NCBI GenBank assembly: GCA_022578965.1
Contig: MU400716.1
Coordinates: 1 to 64,000 of the forward strand
DNA: 64,000 nucleotides
From: Xylaria sp. FL1777
Taxonomy: Eukaryota; Ascomycota; Sordariomycetes; Xylariales; Xylariaceae
Direction: 5' to 3'
The notes beneath the pieces were generated by a model. It made no database searches. It worked only from the letters and a program-made list of their open reading frames with translations, and was not told where the DNA came from. Shown here piece after piece: positions 1 to 13,486 of this stretch. The position numbers and the translations under genes were made by a program. Within the stretch, counting starts at the first letter, position 1. Every line of letters begins with the position of its first letter.

Positions 1-3000
1 AGGCAGACACAAAGATTCAAACCTAAAAAATCAGCTTAATTCTTTATTCACTTGTTCACTTTGATTTTCCTACGGGGGGGTGGCGCCCTAAGGTACATAT
101 ATGGTAGCTATGCGTACCTACGCAGTGCAGTAGGTAGGTAGTTGACCTAATGATAGGTTAGGTAGGTGTCCGAAGTTTTGCAAGTAGGTAAGTAGGAGAG
201 AGGTAGGTAACGTTGGCACTGGAGTCATTGGCCAACGGCTGCAGACGGCACCGGACGGCATAACCTCAATGTCGTGTTGATCCCGTGTTGATCCCGGGTG
301 GTGCAGGTACGCATACGCAGTACAGATAGGCACTTACTCGTGTAATCCCCTATTTTACCACTAGATAATCAGATATCTATACTATCTCATTGTTTAAGTA
401 AAGAGTGGCCGTAAGTGAGTCAGATAAGAAGACATCGCTGCTGAACTCGACAACCGGCAACATGGAAGCGAAACATATCCGATTATAGCACTGCGACTGC
501 AACCTTACGTTGAGGCTCGAAATGGCCGACCTTCAGCTTGCGACGCCTTACGACAAAAGTGCGAATGTAACCTCGTCCTTTTGGTCCGGGGCAGTCCTGG
601 TTACTAGCGCCGACTTACACCACCTACTCAGATAGCGTATTCTCTCTAACCTCGATACGGAGTAAAGGCCACGCGGGGGAGAGGCTCTAGCCTAGTGTAG
701 ACTGGTGATACCGTGGCAAATCTACCGTCAGTGAAGATTGACAATAGGGGTATATCAGCTCGATGAACTACTGTAGTCAAAACAAAGGGCGAATTCATAC
801 AGTATTCCTGCTTCTCCTGTTACTCTGTTAGAGTTGGGTGTTGGGTATACGTATTGGATCAGATGTTTAGGAATGAGAATTTTCATCCTACATATACTGT
901 ATATGTACCAACGTTATCTGTAGAATGCTGTTATCTGTGTCAATCCCAGTCAGAACCCGACCTTACATATGTATGTCTAAGAGAAATAGATAGGATCCAC
1001 TTTGTTTCTTCTGTTAGTTGATCCAAGCAGCTGGGATTACATGTACGTAGTAATGCAATGGATAGGTTACTTACCGAGGGAGTCAATTGAAATTTGGCGA
1101 GTTCATTGGCTGTACTACACTACTAGGTACACCTAGTATAAGTGCCAAACGGTATCAAGACAACGTTAATTGTTTACTTAGAGGCTCAGCTACTCGAGGC
1201 TGGCAAGGCAAAAGCTTAGGAGCCGGATGCTACCTGGCTAACCTTACTTGACTCGGTTCTAGATAGGGCCTCTAGATAGCTGATAGATAGTGTACCGCCT
1301 AGGCATACGTATACTGCGCAGATAGGTACGCTAGGGAGGAATGTACCGGCAGAGGATTCTACTGAGGTAAGGTAGGGTAGCGAACGGGTAGGTAGGTATG
1401 GTGTGGTGCGTCTGTCTCGAAAACTGGGCAACGTTACATACCCGTAAGATAAGCGGTTTGTACTAGTAGGTCACTGTACGCTGCATCGTGGAGAGAGGGT
1501 CCAGAGTCGTCCCACTGCCGGCTTCCATCCTGGAGACACCCCTGTCTCCTTCCTCTTTGCCTGTTCGTCCTTGGGCTCCTTCTCACCAATTACGTTGCTT
1601 GGCGTTAGGGTAAGCGGAGATTGGTCTTGTGACTTGAAAAACACGGGCCAATCATGAGGCGGGTATATTCGGCCCGCACGTTATCGGCTGTCAGACAGAC
1701 ATGAGATCCGTATTGTTCATCCAACTGCCACATGTTAGATAGGTACCTACAGGCACTATCTAAGGCCAGGAATTTAGATTCAATGTTGTAATTGCGAATC
1801 TGTCTAACAACATTCTGGTGGAATGGAGTTGCCAGGACAAACAAATGAGGTTCTATGAGATTCAATAGAGCTGTACGCCTCATGGGGCACGGTAGTTATA
1901 CTGTATGGTTGTTTTAACCACAAAAACCTGGGGTCCCCATCTGCCCTAGGAATGGAGGCCTGGACACGAACTGGGTGCAAGTGAATGTGCGATACGAACT
2001 ACACTAGAACATTGCCACCCGCTCTTTTGTCACCCCGGGAAACTGCTGGCAACTTGGCTCTCTAGTTGGTACCAGTAGATATGCTGCATATAGGTCTTTT
2101 CCTATCAGCTATGCGTGTACTACCTAGGTAGTCTGATACATCCTAGTACCTACCACATGCGATAAATGCGGCACGACAGTAGACTATGAGCTAACGGTAT
2201 CGGGTTCAATGTTGATTGGCCATGCTACCTTTGCTACCTTGGGTGCATACTATGTACTGTTAGTGCCCAAAATAGGCACCTTCAAGTCTGTCTGATGGAA
2301 GGCGTTATGATTTTAGTATACAATGTATCCTAACCTAGGTGACTGTCACGTAGCGTACGATGAACTTTACTACGCCTGCACTCACGTGAAACCGATGCCC
2401 TGGATACGCTTGTATTGGTTGGTTGGTTGGGTTGGTTGGGTCTGGTCACTGGTTCTGGCTTGGTCTTCCGAGGTCGATTTACATTAGTGCAGGCAGATCC
2501 ATGGCGCTATCCTGACCCATCCGATAACTACTACCATCCGTATACTGCCTTGATGTGCGGCGCTGCAGTACTTACCTACATACTTTTCTTTCAGACAACC
2601 TACGATTTGCCTCTTTACCCCGGCCGCCCAAATAAAGATCAATCAACGAACAGAGTAAAGTGGCATATAGTTCATAACCGCAGTACTAGTGTACTAATGC
2701 GGCCTACTGGTACTTATGTATCTACATACATAGTAGGTAATCACTGGATACGTACGTACCTGACATACAGACAGTACCTTAAATCTAAATCCGCGGTACA
2801 TATGTAGGTACTAGGTAGTCTATTCACGAGGTTGCAAGGACTAACCTGGTCTAGCGTCGATGTTTAGCATGGTGGTGTCGAGTAGCGGCCACTCCGCACT
2901 TTCCTTGGGGTTGCTATCAAGCAGCAAGTGGCACCCGTCTAGCGTAGGTACTGGGTCCAAGGTTCCATACTCCCTCCAGTGAGCTTCAGCTCCCTTTCTT

Positions 3001-3458
3001 TATCATACCTAGGTAGTGTGGTATGGCATAGTATAATATTAAACCCTGCCCGCGTGCACACCTGTACATTTGTTTTCTTTCCTCCCATCTCCTTCGACAA
3101 CCAAGCTTTGGTCCTCCATATACGGATCGAGGTTCAATTAGCCGTCACACGGCTCTTCCCTCGCAAGGTTAGTCAGTCATGTCAAACTGAGATGTACATG
3201 TGCGCATCACATATGCATATCTGACCCCTACCACTCTTTTCGTTGATCCGCCGATGCTTCGGGCAAGGACGGCGAGGAGGACCGCAAATATTGCGGCACT
3301 CATTGCCGATCCTGCGGTGCTCATCGCCGGTCCTACACCGACTGTACCTTGATTTATAGCCGCAGAAGCTAACTGATGTCAATAGAGACGCAGGTCTTAA
3401 TAACCTTCGGCTGAGAAAACTCTAGTGTGACCTCCCAGACAGGGAACAACCCTCGAAA
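1..3458. other. gene-free stretch with short repeats
   Basis: I see no supportable gene here. The open frames are short and lack family character. The DNA is rich in short TAGGTA/TACCTA-type words, including ACCTAGGT at 2122-2129, 2333-2340 and 3007-3014 and AGGTACCT at 1741-1748. A GGTT-type simple repeat lies at about 2416-2440. Confidence 0.6.
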
Positions 3459-5110
3459 ATGGCCGACAAGGAAACACACGTCCAGACGGGCTCCAGGTCC
3501 TTTGAAGCAGACGCTGCCGCTCCCGCATATACTGATGGCGTCACTCTCCCTCGCCCTGATGGATGGATGTACAAGGGCTTCAAGTTGCTTCCCTATACCA
3601 ACGAGATCTGGTATGCCTCTCCAAAGGCTCAGCTGCTGATGGTGTCTTTTGTATGCTTCCTGTGTCCCGGTCTATACAACGCTCTCGGTGGTCTTGGTGG
3701 TGGTGGTCAGCTCAACCCGCATGTCCAGGCCAACGCTTCAACTGCGACCTATGCCGTTTTCGCTGTCGTTGGCTTTTTCTCCGGTACTTTTGCGAACAAG
3801 CTCGGCATTAGGATTACTCTCGCGCTCGGTGGCGTCGGCTATTCTCTCTATTCAGCCAGTTTCCTCTGCTACAATCACACCGGGAACGAGGGTTTCGTCA
3901 TCTTCGCTGGGGCTCTGTTAGGTGTATGCGCTGGTTTGCTCTGGACTGCGCAGGGCGCTATTATGATGGCCTATCCCCTAGAGAAATCCAAAGGTCGATA
4001 TATCAGCTCCTTCTGGGTCATCTTCAACGCGGGTGGTGTCATTGGTGCTCTAATTGTGCTTGTTCAGAACCTGAATAACACTAGTGGAAATGTCACCGAC
4101 GGCACCTATGCTGCCTTCATCGTTCTCATGTTCCTTGGTGCTGTCCTGGCATTCTTCCTCGTCAATGCCGATAAGGTCATTCGTGAAGATGGCTCCAAGA
4201 TCATTATCATGAAAGAACCCACTTGGCAATCTGAAATCTACGGTCTCTGGGAGTGCATCCGCCTGTCCCCATGGGTTGTGCTCCTCTTCCCCATGTTCTT
4301 CGCCTCCAACATTTTCTACACCTACCAGCAGAACGGCGTCAACGGAGCTCATTTCAACCTGCGAGCCCGTTCATTGAACTCTCTATTGTACTGGCTTGCT
4401 CAGATCTTGGGCGCTCTGGTCTGGGGCACAGCCCTCGACTTCTCCAGGGTTCGCCGCTCTGTGCGTGCCAAGAGCGCTATAGTCACTCTGTTTATACTCA
4501 CCTTCGCCATCTGGGGTGGTGGATATGCTTTCGAAAAGGATCAACTCCCCCGAGAAATCACTACCCAGCCTAGTTTCGAGCAGTTCAAGATTGATTTCAC
4601 CGAGCGTCGCTACATTGGCCCCGCTTTCTTATACATTTTCTACGGCTTCTACGACGCTTGCTGGCAGACCTCAATCTACTGGTATGTGGCTAATTCTATC
4701 GTGCTGTTCACAGTGCATTACTAACCTGTCTCTATAGGTGGATGGGCGCTCTCTCCAACTCTGGCCGCAAAACTGCCAACATGGCTGGTTTCTATAAGGG
4801 TATCCAATCTGCCGGTGCTGCTGTCTTCTGGGCTCTCGACGGACGTGGAGTCTCCTATCGTGCCCTGTACGGCGCTACCGTAAGTGAACAACTCATCCTC
4901 TGTTCGAAATGGCCTTCTAGCTGATCACGAAAATCCTAGTTTGGTATCTGTGCCTTTTCTATCCTCGTCGCCGCTCCAGTCGTTTGGTTCCGCATCACGG
5001 ACACCACTGACGTTGAGGAGGATTTGAAATTCAGTGATGAAACATTTGAGAATGTTGCACCTACTGCTCTTCTTGACGAGAAGCGTGCTGCCATTGAGAC
5101 GGGTGTCTAA
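3459..5110 (+). CDS. UNC93-like (DUF895) multi-pass membrane transporter, 3 exons
   Basis: Exons 3459-4681, 4738-4879 and 4940-5110 join in frame to about 511 residues. The introns use GTATGT...TATAG and GTAAGT...CCTAG. After a roughly 45-residue polar N-terminus the protein has many hydrophobic segments (about 11-12). The segment LTLALGG/GVGYSLY is followed by the glycine-rich run GALLGVCAGLLWTAQGA, which is typical of the fungal UNC93-like, MFS-related family. The second junction restores the family signature SIYWWMGALSNS. Members sit in the plasma or organellar membrane; substrates are mostly unknown, so transport is inferred. The start is the first Met of the long frame. The C-terminus is acidic and cytosolic. 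It stands alone, with no operon-like partner. Confidence 0.88.
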
Positions 5111-6276
5111 TATGAAGCGAACTATATCTAAGATTCATGTTCGATTTGCGTTTCCTTTTGAAGTTTGTGCGGAATTGTGTAGGCCAACAGTTTATTGAGT
5201 CAACTGTCATCGGTCTTCTCCGCGAGCGAGCATATTGTCACGAGATTAGGGATTGCTTTCAGATTAAGATACCATAACCTATCCTATAGTAGAGATGTAG
5301 AAGCATGTCTTCATGAATGTAATACGCCACGAACGAGATTTGCCATTTGCGTGAGATTATGTAACTGACTATTACCCACTATTGCCTCCCTCTCCCACCC
5401 CCTTTATTTCCCCCAAATTTCTGAGATCTGCGGGAACAAGGTATCAACAGCCAGCCTATACTACTACTACTACTAGCCCTACTCATAATTTGTCGAGAGG
5501 CAAGCTGGAATTCTCAACTGTATATGCTTAGATTGATGGTGGTGTATAGTTGGATCTTGTTCCTAGTTGGGTTGGTAGTGGCGGGGCTGGTTAACTTTTT
5601 GGAACAGCGAGTAATGCGACGAATTTAGCCACGGTTCGTTAGCGCGATAGGGATGCGAAACTAGAAAATGTTTCTATGGGTAGCGACTAGGTGAGCCCAG
5701 TCTTCCTGAGGGGACTTGGATATAAATGAGACTGAGGCGTCGTAGTCTTTATGAGCTAACTTAACTTGAGCTCGCGCGAAGTGGCCGCCGTGAAGGTGTT
5801 ACAATGTGAGAAGTTCTCTAGGTCAGGTAATCTTGACAGTAGATCTCGGACGAGACTACAGCGTAGATATAGTGAGTGCGCTAGTACGCCTGTACTCCAT
5901 TGTGCTCGGCATGGCGTAGGTTGTAGAGCCGAAAGTCGAATGCAGGGGCCGGTTGAACTTCATGGGAGGATAGAATACATGCCTACCTGTCACTAATCGT
6001 CGAGCAAGATATCAGAGATTATACCAAAGAGCCCGGTTCTACCCTAGCGCCCGCCAAGGCTTAGTTAGAAGACACTTGAGAGCACGGTAAGGAGCCCAAG
6101 AAGAGAGCATAGTATATAATTACTATGCGCTCACTAACTTCTTTCGTGTCGAGTCAATCATAAAATATGCGATCGCTGAGAGATTCGTCAAACTCCCCCC
6201 GTTACTTCCAGGCACGTATCCCAGTCTGTCCCTCTGTCCGCCCCTCCTTTCACGCAGGTCGCTTAGAAGCGAAATA
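5111..6276. other. intergenic region
   Basis: This lies between the UNC93-like gene (+) and the end of the pectate lyase gene (-). It holds the 3' flanks of both genes and a short CTA triplet run near 5460-5477. I see no credible gene. Confidence 0.5.
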
Positions 6277-7196
6277 TTAGCCAGAGCAGTATCCGGCTTT
6301 GACGGGCTCGCAACCATTGCTACAGCCGGTGTATAGCTGGCACGGGTGGTCGGCGTCGGTGCAGACGTTTATGAGGGTGGCCGTGTCGCCGTAGTTGGAG
6401 TTGATGCCGACGACCTCTCCTCCGTTGTAGGCGGTGGTGCCCTCGACGTAGACGTTACGTTGGCATTGAGAAGAGCACTGGAGAGCCGAAGAGAAAAAGT
6501 TTAATGTCAGTTTCTTGTCTTAGCCATTGAGGGGGGTAAGGGGGATAGAAGGGAGACTCACGTTTCCGCAAGAGCGGTAGACTTTACCGTAATTTTCGGC
6601 ATAAAAGTTGATGATATTCACGGTACCGCAGCCGTTGTGTTGGACAATCTTGTCCTCCGCGTTGTACGCGCCACCGCCGATAATCCAACTCTCCTCGCCT
6701 TTCTTGTCTCCTTTCTACGGAACGATTAGGGGACATGGCTCTGCTTCAGATGTTGGGCAGAGATATGCTTACAATAGTAATGGCGTCCTCACACACATCC
6801 TCGAACCACACGAATTGAAGGGTACAATGTCCCAGACAGTGGACGCCTTCTTTCTGGTTCTTTCCGATGATCACGTTCAAGAGTGTGGCACCAGCCTCGA
6901 GAAGGAATACGGCATCGGAATCGCCTATACGATGATGTTGGTTAAACGCTTTTTCATTTCATTTATGGTAATGGAATAATAGGGCATAACTTACCTCCTT
7001 CACCACTATTGCAGGCACCGGAACCTCGGTCGTACTTCACCCAGCCTGCGTCGAAGGTCTGTCCAGCCTTGATTGTCATTGGAGCCGAGAGGGTCTTTGT
7101 TCCGGTGGGAACAGGGAGACCGCCTTCCCAGCCCAGGCAGGCTAGAGCCGCCGGGATACTAGCGGTGAGAGCCAGGAGCTTGCTAGGAGAGAACAT
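6277..7196 (-). CDS. secreted pectate lyase, polysaccharide lyase family 3, 4 exons
   Basis: Exons on the minus strand are 6995-7196, 6773-6924, 6562-6714 and 6277-6477. All have GT-AG borders and stay in frame, giving about 235 residues, a normal length for PL3. The N-terminus is a signal peptide ending near LACLG. The mature part contains [61 protein letters not shown] and many cysteines, all hallmarks of the PL3 beta-helix. The enzyme cleaves de-esterified homogalacturonan by beta-elimination, outside the cell, in plant wall breakdown. The last exon closes with a Cys-rich end ([14 protein letters not shown]). Two introns fall exactly between codons. Confidence 0.93.
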
Positions 7197-7280
7197 ACTT
7201 GCCCTTTTTGCCTGTGGCTATTAGTTATTACGAAGGCTGCTATGACACGGTCCTTACTTAGGAGTCGAGGTTACTAGTTT

Positions 7281-7289
7281 CTATTTATG
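7281..7289 (-). promoter_or_regulatory. TATA-like box of the pectate lyase gene
   Basis: On the minus strand this reads CATAAATAG, 85-93 bp upstream of the pectate lyase ATG, a plausible distance for a fungal TATA element. This is inference from position and sequence only. Confidence 0.35.
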
Positions 7290-9215
7290 TTGGAACTTAC
7301 AGGGCGCTAGGCACTTGAAGATGAACCACAAAAATAATCCGTATCTTTGCTCATTTGTGGAATAAATCTCAACATGTCCTTCCACATGTGTCCGTAGCGT
7401 GTTGCTCTTCTATCTAATATAGAATATACACCTATAACAGTGCTTAGGTTTTTACTATCCTGCCATACTAGTTACAAATGGAGTTCTATCAAACACCTTC
7501 CGCATTGGGCCAACGACTGAGCTCTGGTTGGATATAACTTCACTCAAGGATCCTTCAACTCTCGCTTATGTTTAAAGCCGAGTTACTCAATGCTAACTTA
7601 CACAGAGTAGTTTAGATTCGGTCACATGACGTTACCTAAAGGCACGACTGTAAGCATTGGATTGGGCCGCTTCCTCATCCAAAATGGGAGGCTATCTGTA
7701 TCCTTCCCAGGGTCTGCTCCGTCTTGGAATTTCTTGGAAGTTCTTGGCTGTCTTGGCCTGTTCCCATTGTCACCCTTATAAAATCAAAATCAGATGTTCC
7801 CGAGGTGCGATTGGTGCGAAAAAAAAAAAGCTTGACGGAAAAAGTGTCAGTACCGATCAGCTGGGTAGTCATGGGGGTGGAATTATACAACTATACGGCA
7901 GTATCTCTAGTTTCAGAATTTATGCTGTCTTTTCATCTCGAAGTTGAATCGACAGACTTCTAATACGGGTATTTGTTGACCGCAAGGCAAAGAACCCATA
8001 TCTCCTACCGAAATGGTTCGCCTAAGGGGCTTTGTATTTGGGAAAATGGACATACTTGGCTATTTTCCCGACAATTAGATTTTGAAGTAGGTCTTGTTCT
8101 AGTAGGTATTAGTTAAGCATGATACGTATTGCCACGTACGTCACTATCATATGCTATGTGGTTAGCTAAAAGTTTGGCTCATTATTCGCAAGTATATAGT
8201 TTAGTGGACAGCTTGATATTAAGATTGCTTGGAGTTAAATTCTGTTATCACTGACAAGGATCGGAAATACTGCTATTAGTTTTTTCAGTAGCATTTTTGT
8301 TTTTGTTTTTATATTGCTTCTAGGGACCTATGCATAAGTTCATAGAGAGCCTATACATGAATATGGCATCATGACAGGAATTAGTTGGCATTTTGACTTA
8401 GTCTTGATGGCTCAACTACCGGGATGTTAAATTAGCACAGAAATGAACTTGGATGCGTCTAAAGCAACAATCATGTATGAAAAGATGCAATGGAGTGCAT
8501 ATTCCTGCACTACAGGGTTGCTAGAGAGTTCAAACAACTCCTAGGTAGTGTTTCCTGTGTCTATCTAAAGCTCATAACAACGTGTAATGTAAGCTCCCAG
8601 TCTGTATATGATTGGTTTAGACCCCTAAATGTATAACTAAACACGAATAGCCAGCAAGGACATTTTACCTGATGAAATTTTAAGCCACCTTTGATATACT
8701 AAATGTGAAATTCCCAGGCACTATTGTTACACACTACATTTAAACTCTTATCCTTCCCGGAATGCGAAGAGCGCGGTTGACTTTTAAGCTAAAGTTTCTG
8801 TCTGCCATAAATAACTTAAGGTTTATCGAGCATATTGGATGAGTGATGCTCTGGTGCTGAGCCAAAATATCATTCTTTGCTAATAGGAATTTGGGTATAA
8901 ATGTCGGCCGAACTCCTCGGCATATTCTACGTCCAACTTACATCACTACACATTACTTACTACTCTTGCACCTACTATTACGAATTTTCGGCCAAAAACA
9001 CACTTTATCTAACATCTTATGAGATATATTAAGTAAGCATTACCTCGTTCAGTTGTAGGACTTTGATGTCCTTTTACTCGCTTAGATACCGGATTGTGCA
9101 TCCTTTGGTATTGTCCTCAGAGATCACCTTTTGAGCTAGTATCCTGACAACTTCGTATCAGTTTATTGTCGATATCTCTGAGTTATAGGCGGCCTATTAC
9201 CACTGTAGTCGATTT
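7290..9215. other. AT-rich intergenic region
   Basis: About 1.9 kb without a supportable gene. Open frames are short and inconsistent. A short A run lies at 7819-7829. A TATAAAT element at about 8896-8902 lies 314 bp ahead of the next ATG and could serve that gene. Confidence 0.5.
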
Positions 9216-10139
9216 ATGATGGCGACTCAGATATTAGATACCGCTCAACAAGAGAGCCCTGAAGCCTTACCGCCAGAGCTGATGTTGCTGCTGATCCAAA
9301 TGGTCCCTAGTTACCTTTGGCCAGAAGTCTGGTATCTGGGACTTACGTGTCACAAATGGAAATTCGAGATTGAGAAATACTTTCGAACGAGGCAACTTCC
9401 AAATATGACTATAAGGGTATCGACCCCACAGAACAGAGAATTATTGTATGAATTCAAACTCACCGAGGGGATTTCAGGCGAACGCGCCATCTTCGAGCTC
9501 GTGGGTGATTGTCCCATGGAAATCTGGACAGAACTCGTCGCGAACCTCAGATTGGGCTCCTCTCAGCTGGGAAATTATTATGTACACATGATCACCTTGC
9601 GTGACCTCCATGTAATAAACAATACGGAGCTTGTGGGCCTACAGGGCGACTATAAAGCGCGAAGCATCTCGATCGAGTGGTACCCAACGCTTAGTGTACT
9701 GTTCAGAGAAGAACGAAAACTCCGAGAGGTTGCCCGCGCCGATGCTGAGTACGTATTTGAGACATTTAATTTCCCAACTGAACACAGTGTCATCCCTGCA
9801 CCCGGGCACATAGGTCATTATATCCTTCAAAATCTATTCATAATGCCTTGAATTTCTGCTTCAAAGGCGGGTTGCTAATTCCTAAGTTGTTATAGAGAAA
9901 AGCTTCGTGGTCTCCCTCCTATACCTGAGAAATATATGACGCAAAACTTTGCGATAAGAAAGAGGATGATGCACTACATGATGCATAAGAGTATAGAGTA
10001 TCAGCATCGGCTCCTTACTAAAGTCCGAGAGTTATACAGACGCCCGCACCAAGGCTCCCAGTACTGTCATGATCTGAGGAATTTGAAGAGAATACCTCTC
10101 CAAATGCCCATGGAGAGGGCGATGATGCGTCCTCTATAA
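9216..10139 (+). CDS. hypothetical protein, F-box-like start, probably 2 exons
   Basis: The first frame begins with two consecutive Met codons and runs 9216-9851. Its opening, LPPELMLLLIQMVPS, resembles the start of fungal F-box-like proteins, but I see no further domain. A second frame, 9936-10139, is in the same register and rich in basic residues. A possible intron 9814-9897 (GTCATT donor, branch-like GCTAAT, AG acceptor) joins the two into about 279 residues. The donor is weak, so the protein could instead end at 9851 with 211 residues. I do not recognise a function. Confidence 0.45.
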
Positions 10140-10780
10140 GAGCATATGTTTCGGTAACAGCTGTCTTTTTAATTATTGAAACGCAAGAGGGTCATTTTTC
10201 TTAGCCCATTAGTCGCCTTCACCTCAGTATGTCACTTAAATATTATCAAGACGATACAGAATCGAGTTATCGAAGTTGATGGGTATTTCTATATTATCTC
10301 ACTCGCAGCGCTTAAAGACTGTATGTCTAATTAACATCTAATTAGAGGACCAGCTGGTTACCATGCATGACCTTGTCTAGGATTCTATAAATGACTTGGC
10401 TCGAGAGTGGAAGGCGTCTCATGATACTGCTGATCGGGCATCTCGTGATGTACTGTGGTTGGACTCATCTACCAAGCCATATTCTCCATCGTGCCACCCA
10501 TTTCCTGCCTGGCTCCCGAGGACCCTTGTATCCCACCATAAGCTCAGAGGGCGTAGAGAGAGGAGCGCCCAGACTACTCGGGCTAAAGTTGCTGGATTGC
10601 TGATAGTCTTGAAGGTTAGGGGCTTTAGGGGTTGAACTAGGGCGACGCATGTTTTCCATGGAGCGAGCTAGCACCGCCTCTCGCTCTATCTCATCGCCAA
10701 TATCGTCTCACACCCTCTCAATAAGGAGCTGCTTAACGACCTTGCAGATGGAGGAAGTGACCGAATGGAGGGGAACTGAG
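10140..10780. other. short intergenic region
   Basis: This lies between the hypothetical gene (+) and the 3' end of the membrane protein gene (-). I see no credible coding or RNA feature. Confidence 0.5.
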
Positions 10781-13063
10781 TCATAGGGTTCCGCTGACAT
10801 CCATGAGCGAGTCGACTGAGAGCCTGCTTTGAGTGTTATCTGCTTTGACTTCTTCTGGGTCGGCAATAGGGTCCAGGAAGCCGTTACCCTCAACCAAAGG
10901 TATGTCATCGTCATCAGTCGCTATCCACCGGGGACCAAACGCTTGCTCCTGTCTGTAAGCGAGTCTCTGAAAATGCAAGACGTCGTCTCGTATCCACTGT
11001 GCACACTGAAGTCAGTAATTATTCCTTTGAGTAAATGTTATGCTCCTAATGCATGCTCCCGAGACATGTTGGGAGTCTTCAGGTTACTAGAAAGGGAAGA
11101 AAATGAGTCCAGTGTGCACATACGGCGCGATGTTTCTTCCCGTCCCCCTTTGAAAGCCGCGTTATGCATCCCATGATGGTGTCGAGAAACAAGGCAAGTA
11201 GAATGACAAGAGCGCCGAGAGCGATGGTGAAGAAAAGTCCTAAGCTGGAAACATTTGCGAATCCTTGGCTGATGCGTACTCGCTGCCGCTTGCATAAAGC
11301 CTGTGCCTCGGGTGTTGAAGGTGTCTCGACGAATTTCCGTAAATCTTCATCACTGGGCCCAATCATGTATTCTAGAAGGCCATATTGAATCAGAGACATA
11401 ATAGTGGAATGCCAGAATTCCACCTCGATTTGCCACTGGTTACTCGGAAGTGGTAGTTGAATGGCGTCAACTACGAAACTTCGGCCGGCCACCAGGTGGC
11501 GTACGTTCCCGCTTGTTACCTGGGGGATGTTACCGAACGAGCGAAGCACATTTGCTGTCACATTGGCTGTGTTAATTTGTATTGGAGTTAAGTGCATCCA
11601 GTCTGTAACTTCGGAAAGGACGTCATGCAACCCTCCAACGAGGGAACAGGCGTCAGATACTGCACTACACACTTGATACTTGACGTTGGTAATATATCCG
11701 TTAGCGTGTCGGAAAGGTGACACTGCTGAAAAGTAAATCAGGAGGAAGAAGTCACGTACCTGTTCGAGGCAACCTAGTACACCAGCCAAATGATCCTCTA
11801 CATACCAAATGATGCCCGCTTCGTTTTGCGGTATGTGCGCTGAGAATATTGGGTCATCGCATGGCTCTGTAAATAGTACATTGTTGCTCGAAAGGAAAAT
11901 TATAGATCCGTCCCCTTGGGTATTGTTCATTTCAGGAATGGGAGACCAAATGCTGTATTCAGACGAGAGGCCACTATAATAAGATGTACTTCTGCTTGCC
12001 GTCAAGTAGATTTTGGTTAACTACGTCTCTGGCAGGGTATTGCGCAATTCATCATTAAGGTTTAGTGGTCTCCAAGAACGAAGCCTAGATTTCTGCGTGC
12101 AAGAATAGAATTCGCTACTTACGACAAATCATAGGCAAATGTGATATTAGCCATTAACGTACTGAAGATCTCAGTTGCGTTGCCGCCGGTTATTGGGCCG
12201 TATAAATAAGACACAGACCGATCGAGTGTAGCAGCATCAACGAGTTCAGTTTCCGTGTATCCTTCCTGTTGAATCGGAGCGCAAGTGGTAATTTTCCGTA
12301 GTCCAATCTGATCCACGGTCGGTGAGTTAATGCCTAAGAGTGAGTTCGAATTTAATAGCCCAGTGTCAAGGCGCATAGCTGGGCCTGTACAAATGTTGGT
12401 AAAAGGGCACTCGGCCTCCCGGTCTGTTTCCCACGGGATCGTACTCGATGAAAAAAAGTTGCATTGACTTTGGTCGCTTGTGGAATTATAACAATCACGC
12501 GCGTATATTGACGCCAAATCAACTAACGTCGCGACATTTTGGTTGCTGGCTATTACCCCAGTGTCGTTCGCCCCGCCGCTTGTAATTGATGGGGACAAAA
12601 ATCCGCAGTTCGAGGAATTAGTCAAAACATTAATGTAGAGCGATGAATCGATGATCTGCGAAGAGAATAAGCCGGCCGCGGCAGTGCCCACGGCGCCCAG
12701 GGCCGAGATTGTTATCCAGAGCCACGACTGGTGCCACGCAAATGGGGTGAATCGGTAGGCCCAGTAAAGCTTGATGAGGCGTATACTAGTAGATGCTGGC
12801 GACAGGCCGGCTCTCAGGAGGGCTTGCTGCTGCCGAACTATAGCACGGCATTTGCCTCCAGTGATGCTATATCGAGCTCGATGGATGCTATACACGACGA
12901 GAAGCCAAAGATATGAAACCGATAGGGACACGTAAAGAGCTAAAAATGCGGCCAACAATCTGCTGCCTGACGAGGTCAGCGTGATGGTAGATCCAAGGAC
13001 CTAGCTCTCCTTAGACCAATCTGTCCACATGCCAGTAAACACATCGTTTGATGCAATCGACAT
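10781..13063 (-). pseudogene. large fungal membrane protein gene with in-frame stop near the N-terminus
   Basis: The minus-strand exons 12123-13063, 11760-11991, 11124-11678 and 10781-10996 join in frame. Acceptors near 11991 and 10996 each have a close in-frame alternative. The product would be about 650 residues with three clear membrane segments: an N-terminal pair (LAAFLALYVSLSVSYLW and WLWITISALGAVGTAAAGLF) and a C-terminal one (LFFTIALGALVILLALFL). Between them is a Cys- and N-glycosylation-rich outer region. CLEQ-YQVC across intron 2 and WIRDDVLHFQRLAYR in the last exon match a widespread fungal family of unknown function. The only upstream ATG (13061-13063) opens a conserved-looking leader with MWTDWSKES, then TAG at 13001-13003, then VLGSTITLTSSGSRLL in the same frame. 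The long frame below the stop has no early Met. I read this as a recently broken gene, or a readthrough or sequencing-error case. Confidence 0.6.
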
Positions 13064-13449
13064 GGCGACAATTCTAGCGTTTTTGTAAGCCGACGTGAAG
13101 AAGGGGTACTAGTTTCGATTTTGCCGTACGGAAATATAACGTGTATAAGCGGTCCATTGATAAACCCAGCTTCGTAAACAAGGCAGGAGGAATAGTGTCG
13201 AGATATACATCAATGAGAGGCATTGTGCATCTTGTATCGCATGTGTTGCATCTGCATTCCTTCGAACTACGTTTCAGCATATCTAGGTACTTTTACCCTA
13301 ACATCTCTCGGCGCTCCGTAAGACGGCGCCCGGCACGCCGGTTTCATACATGGGACGGTAGGGCTGATTTTATGCTCCGGGGGCCGGAAATCTGTCCTTG
13401 GGGTTCTCCCATATTACCCCCTTGCCTCCTAACACACATTCCACAGACT

Positions 13450-13486
<37 letters not shown>

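Noticed and set aside
2415..2807. 130-codon frame starting MVGWLGWLGLVTG
   Set aside because: The start is created by a GGTT-type simple repeat and the rest has no protein-like pattern.
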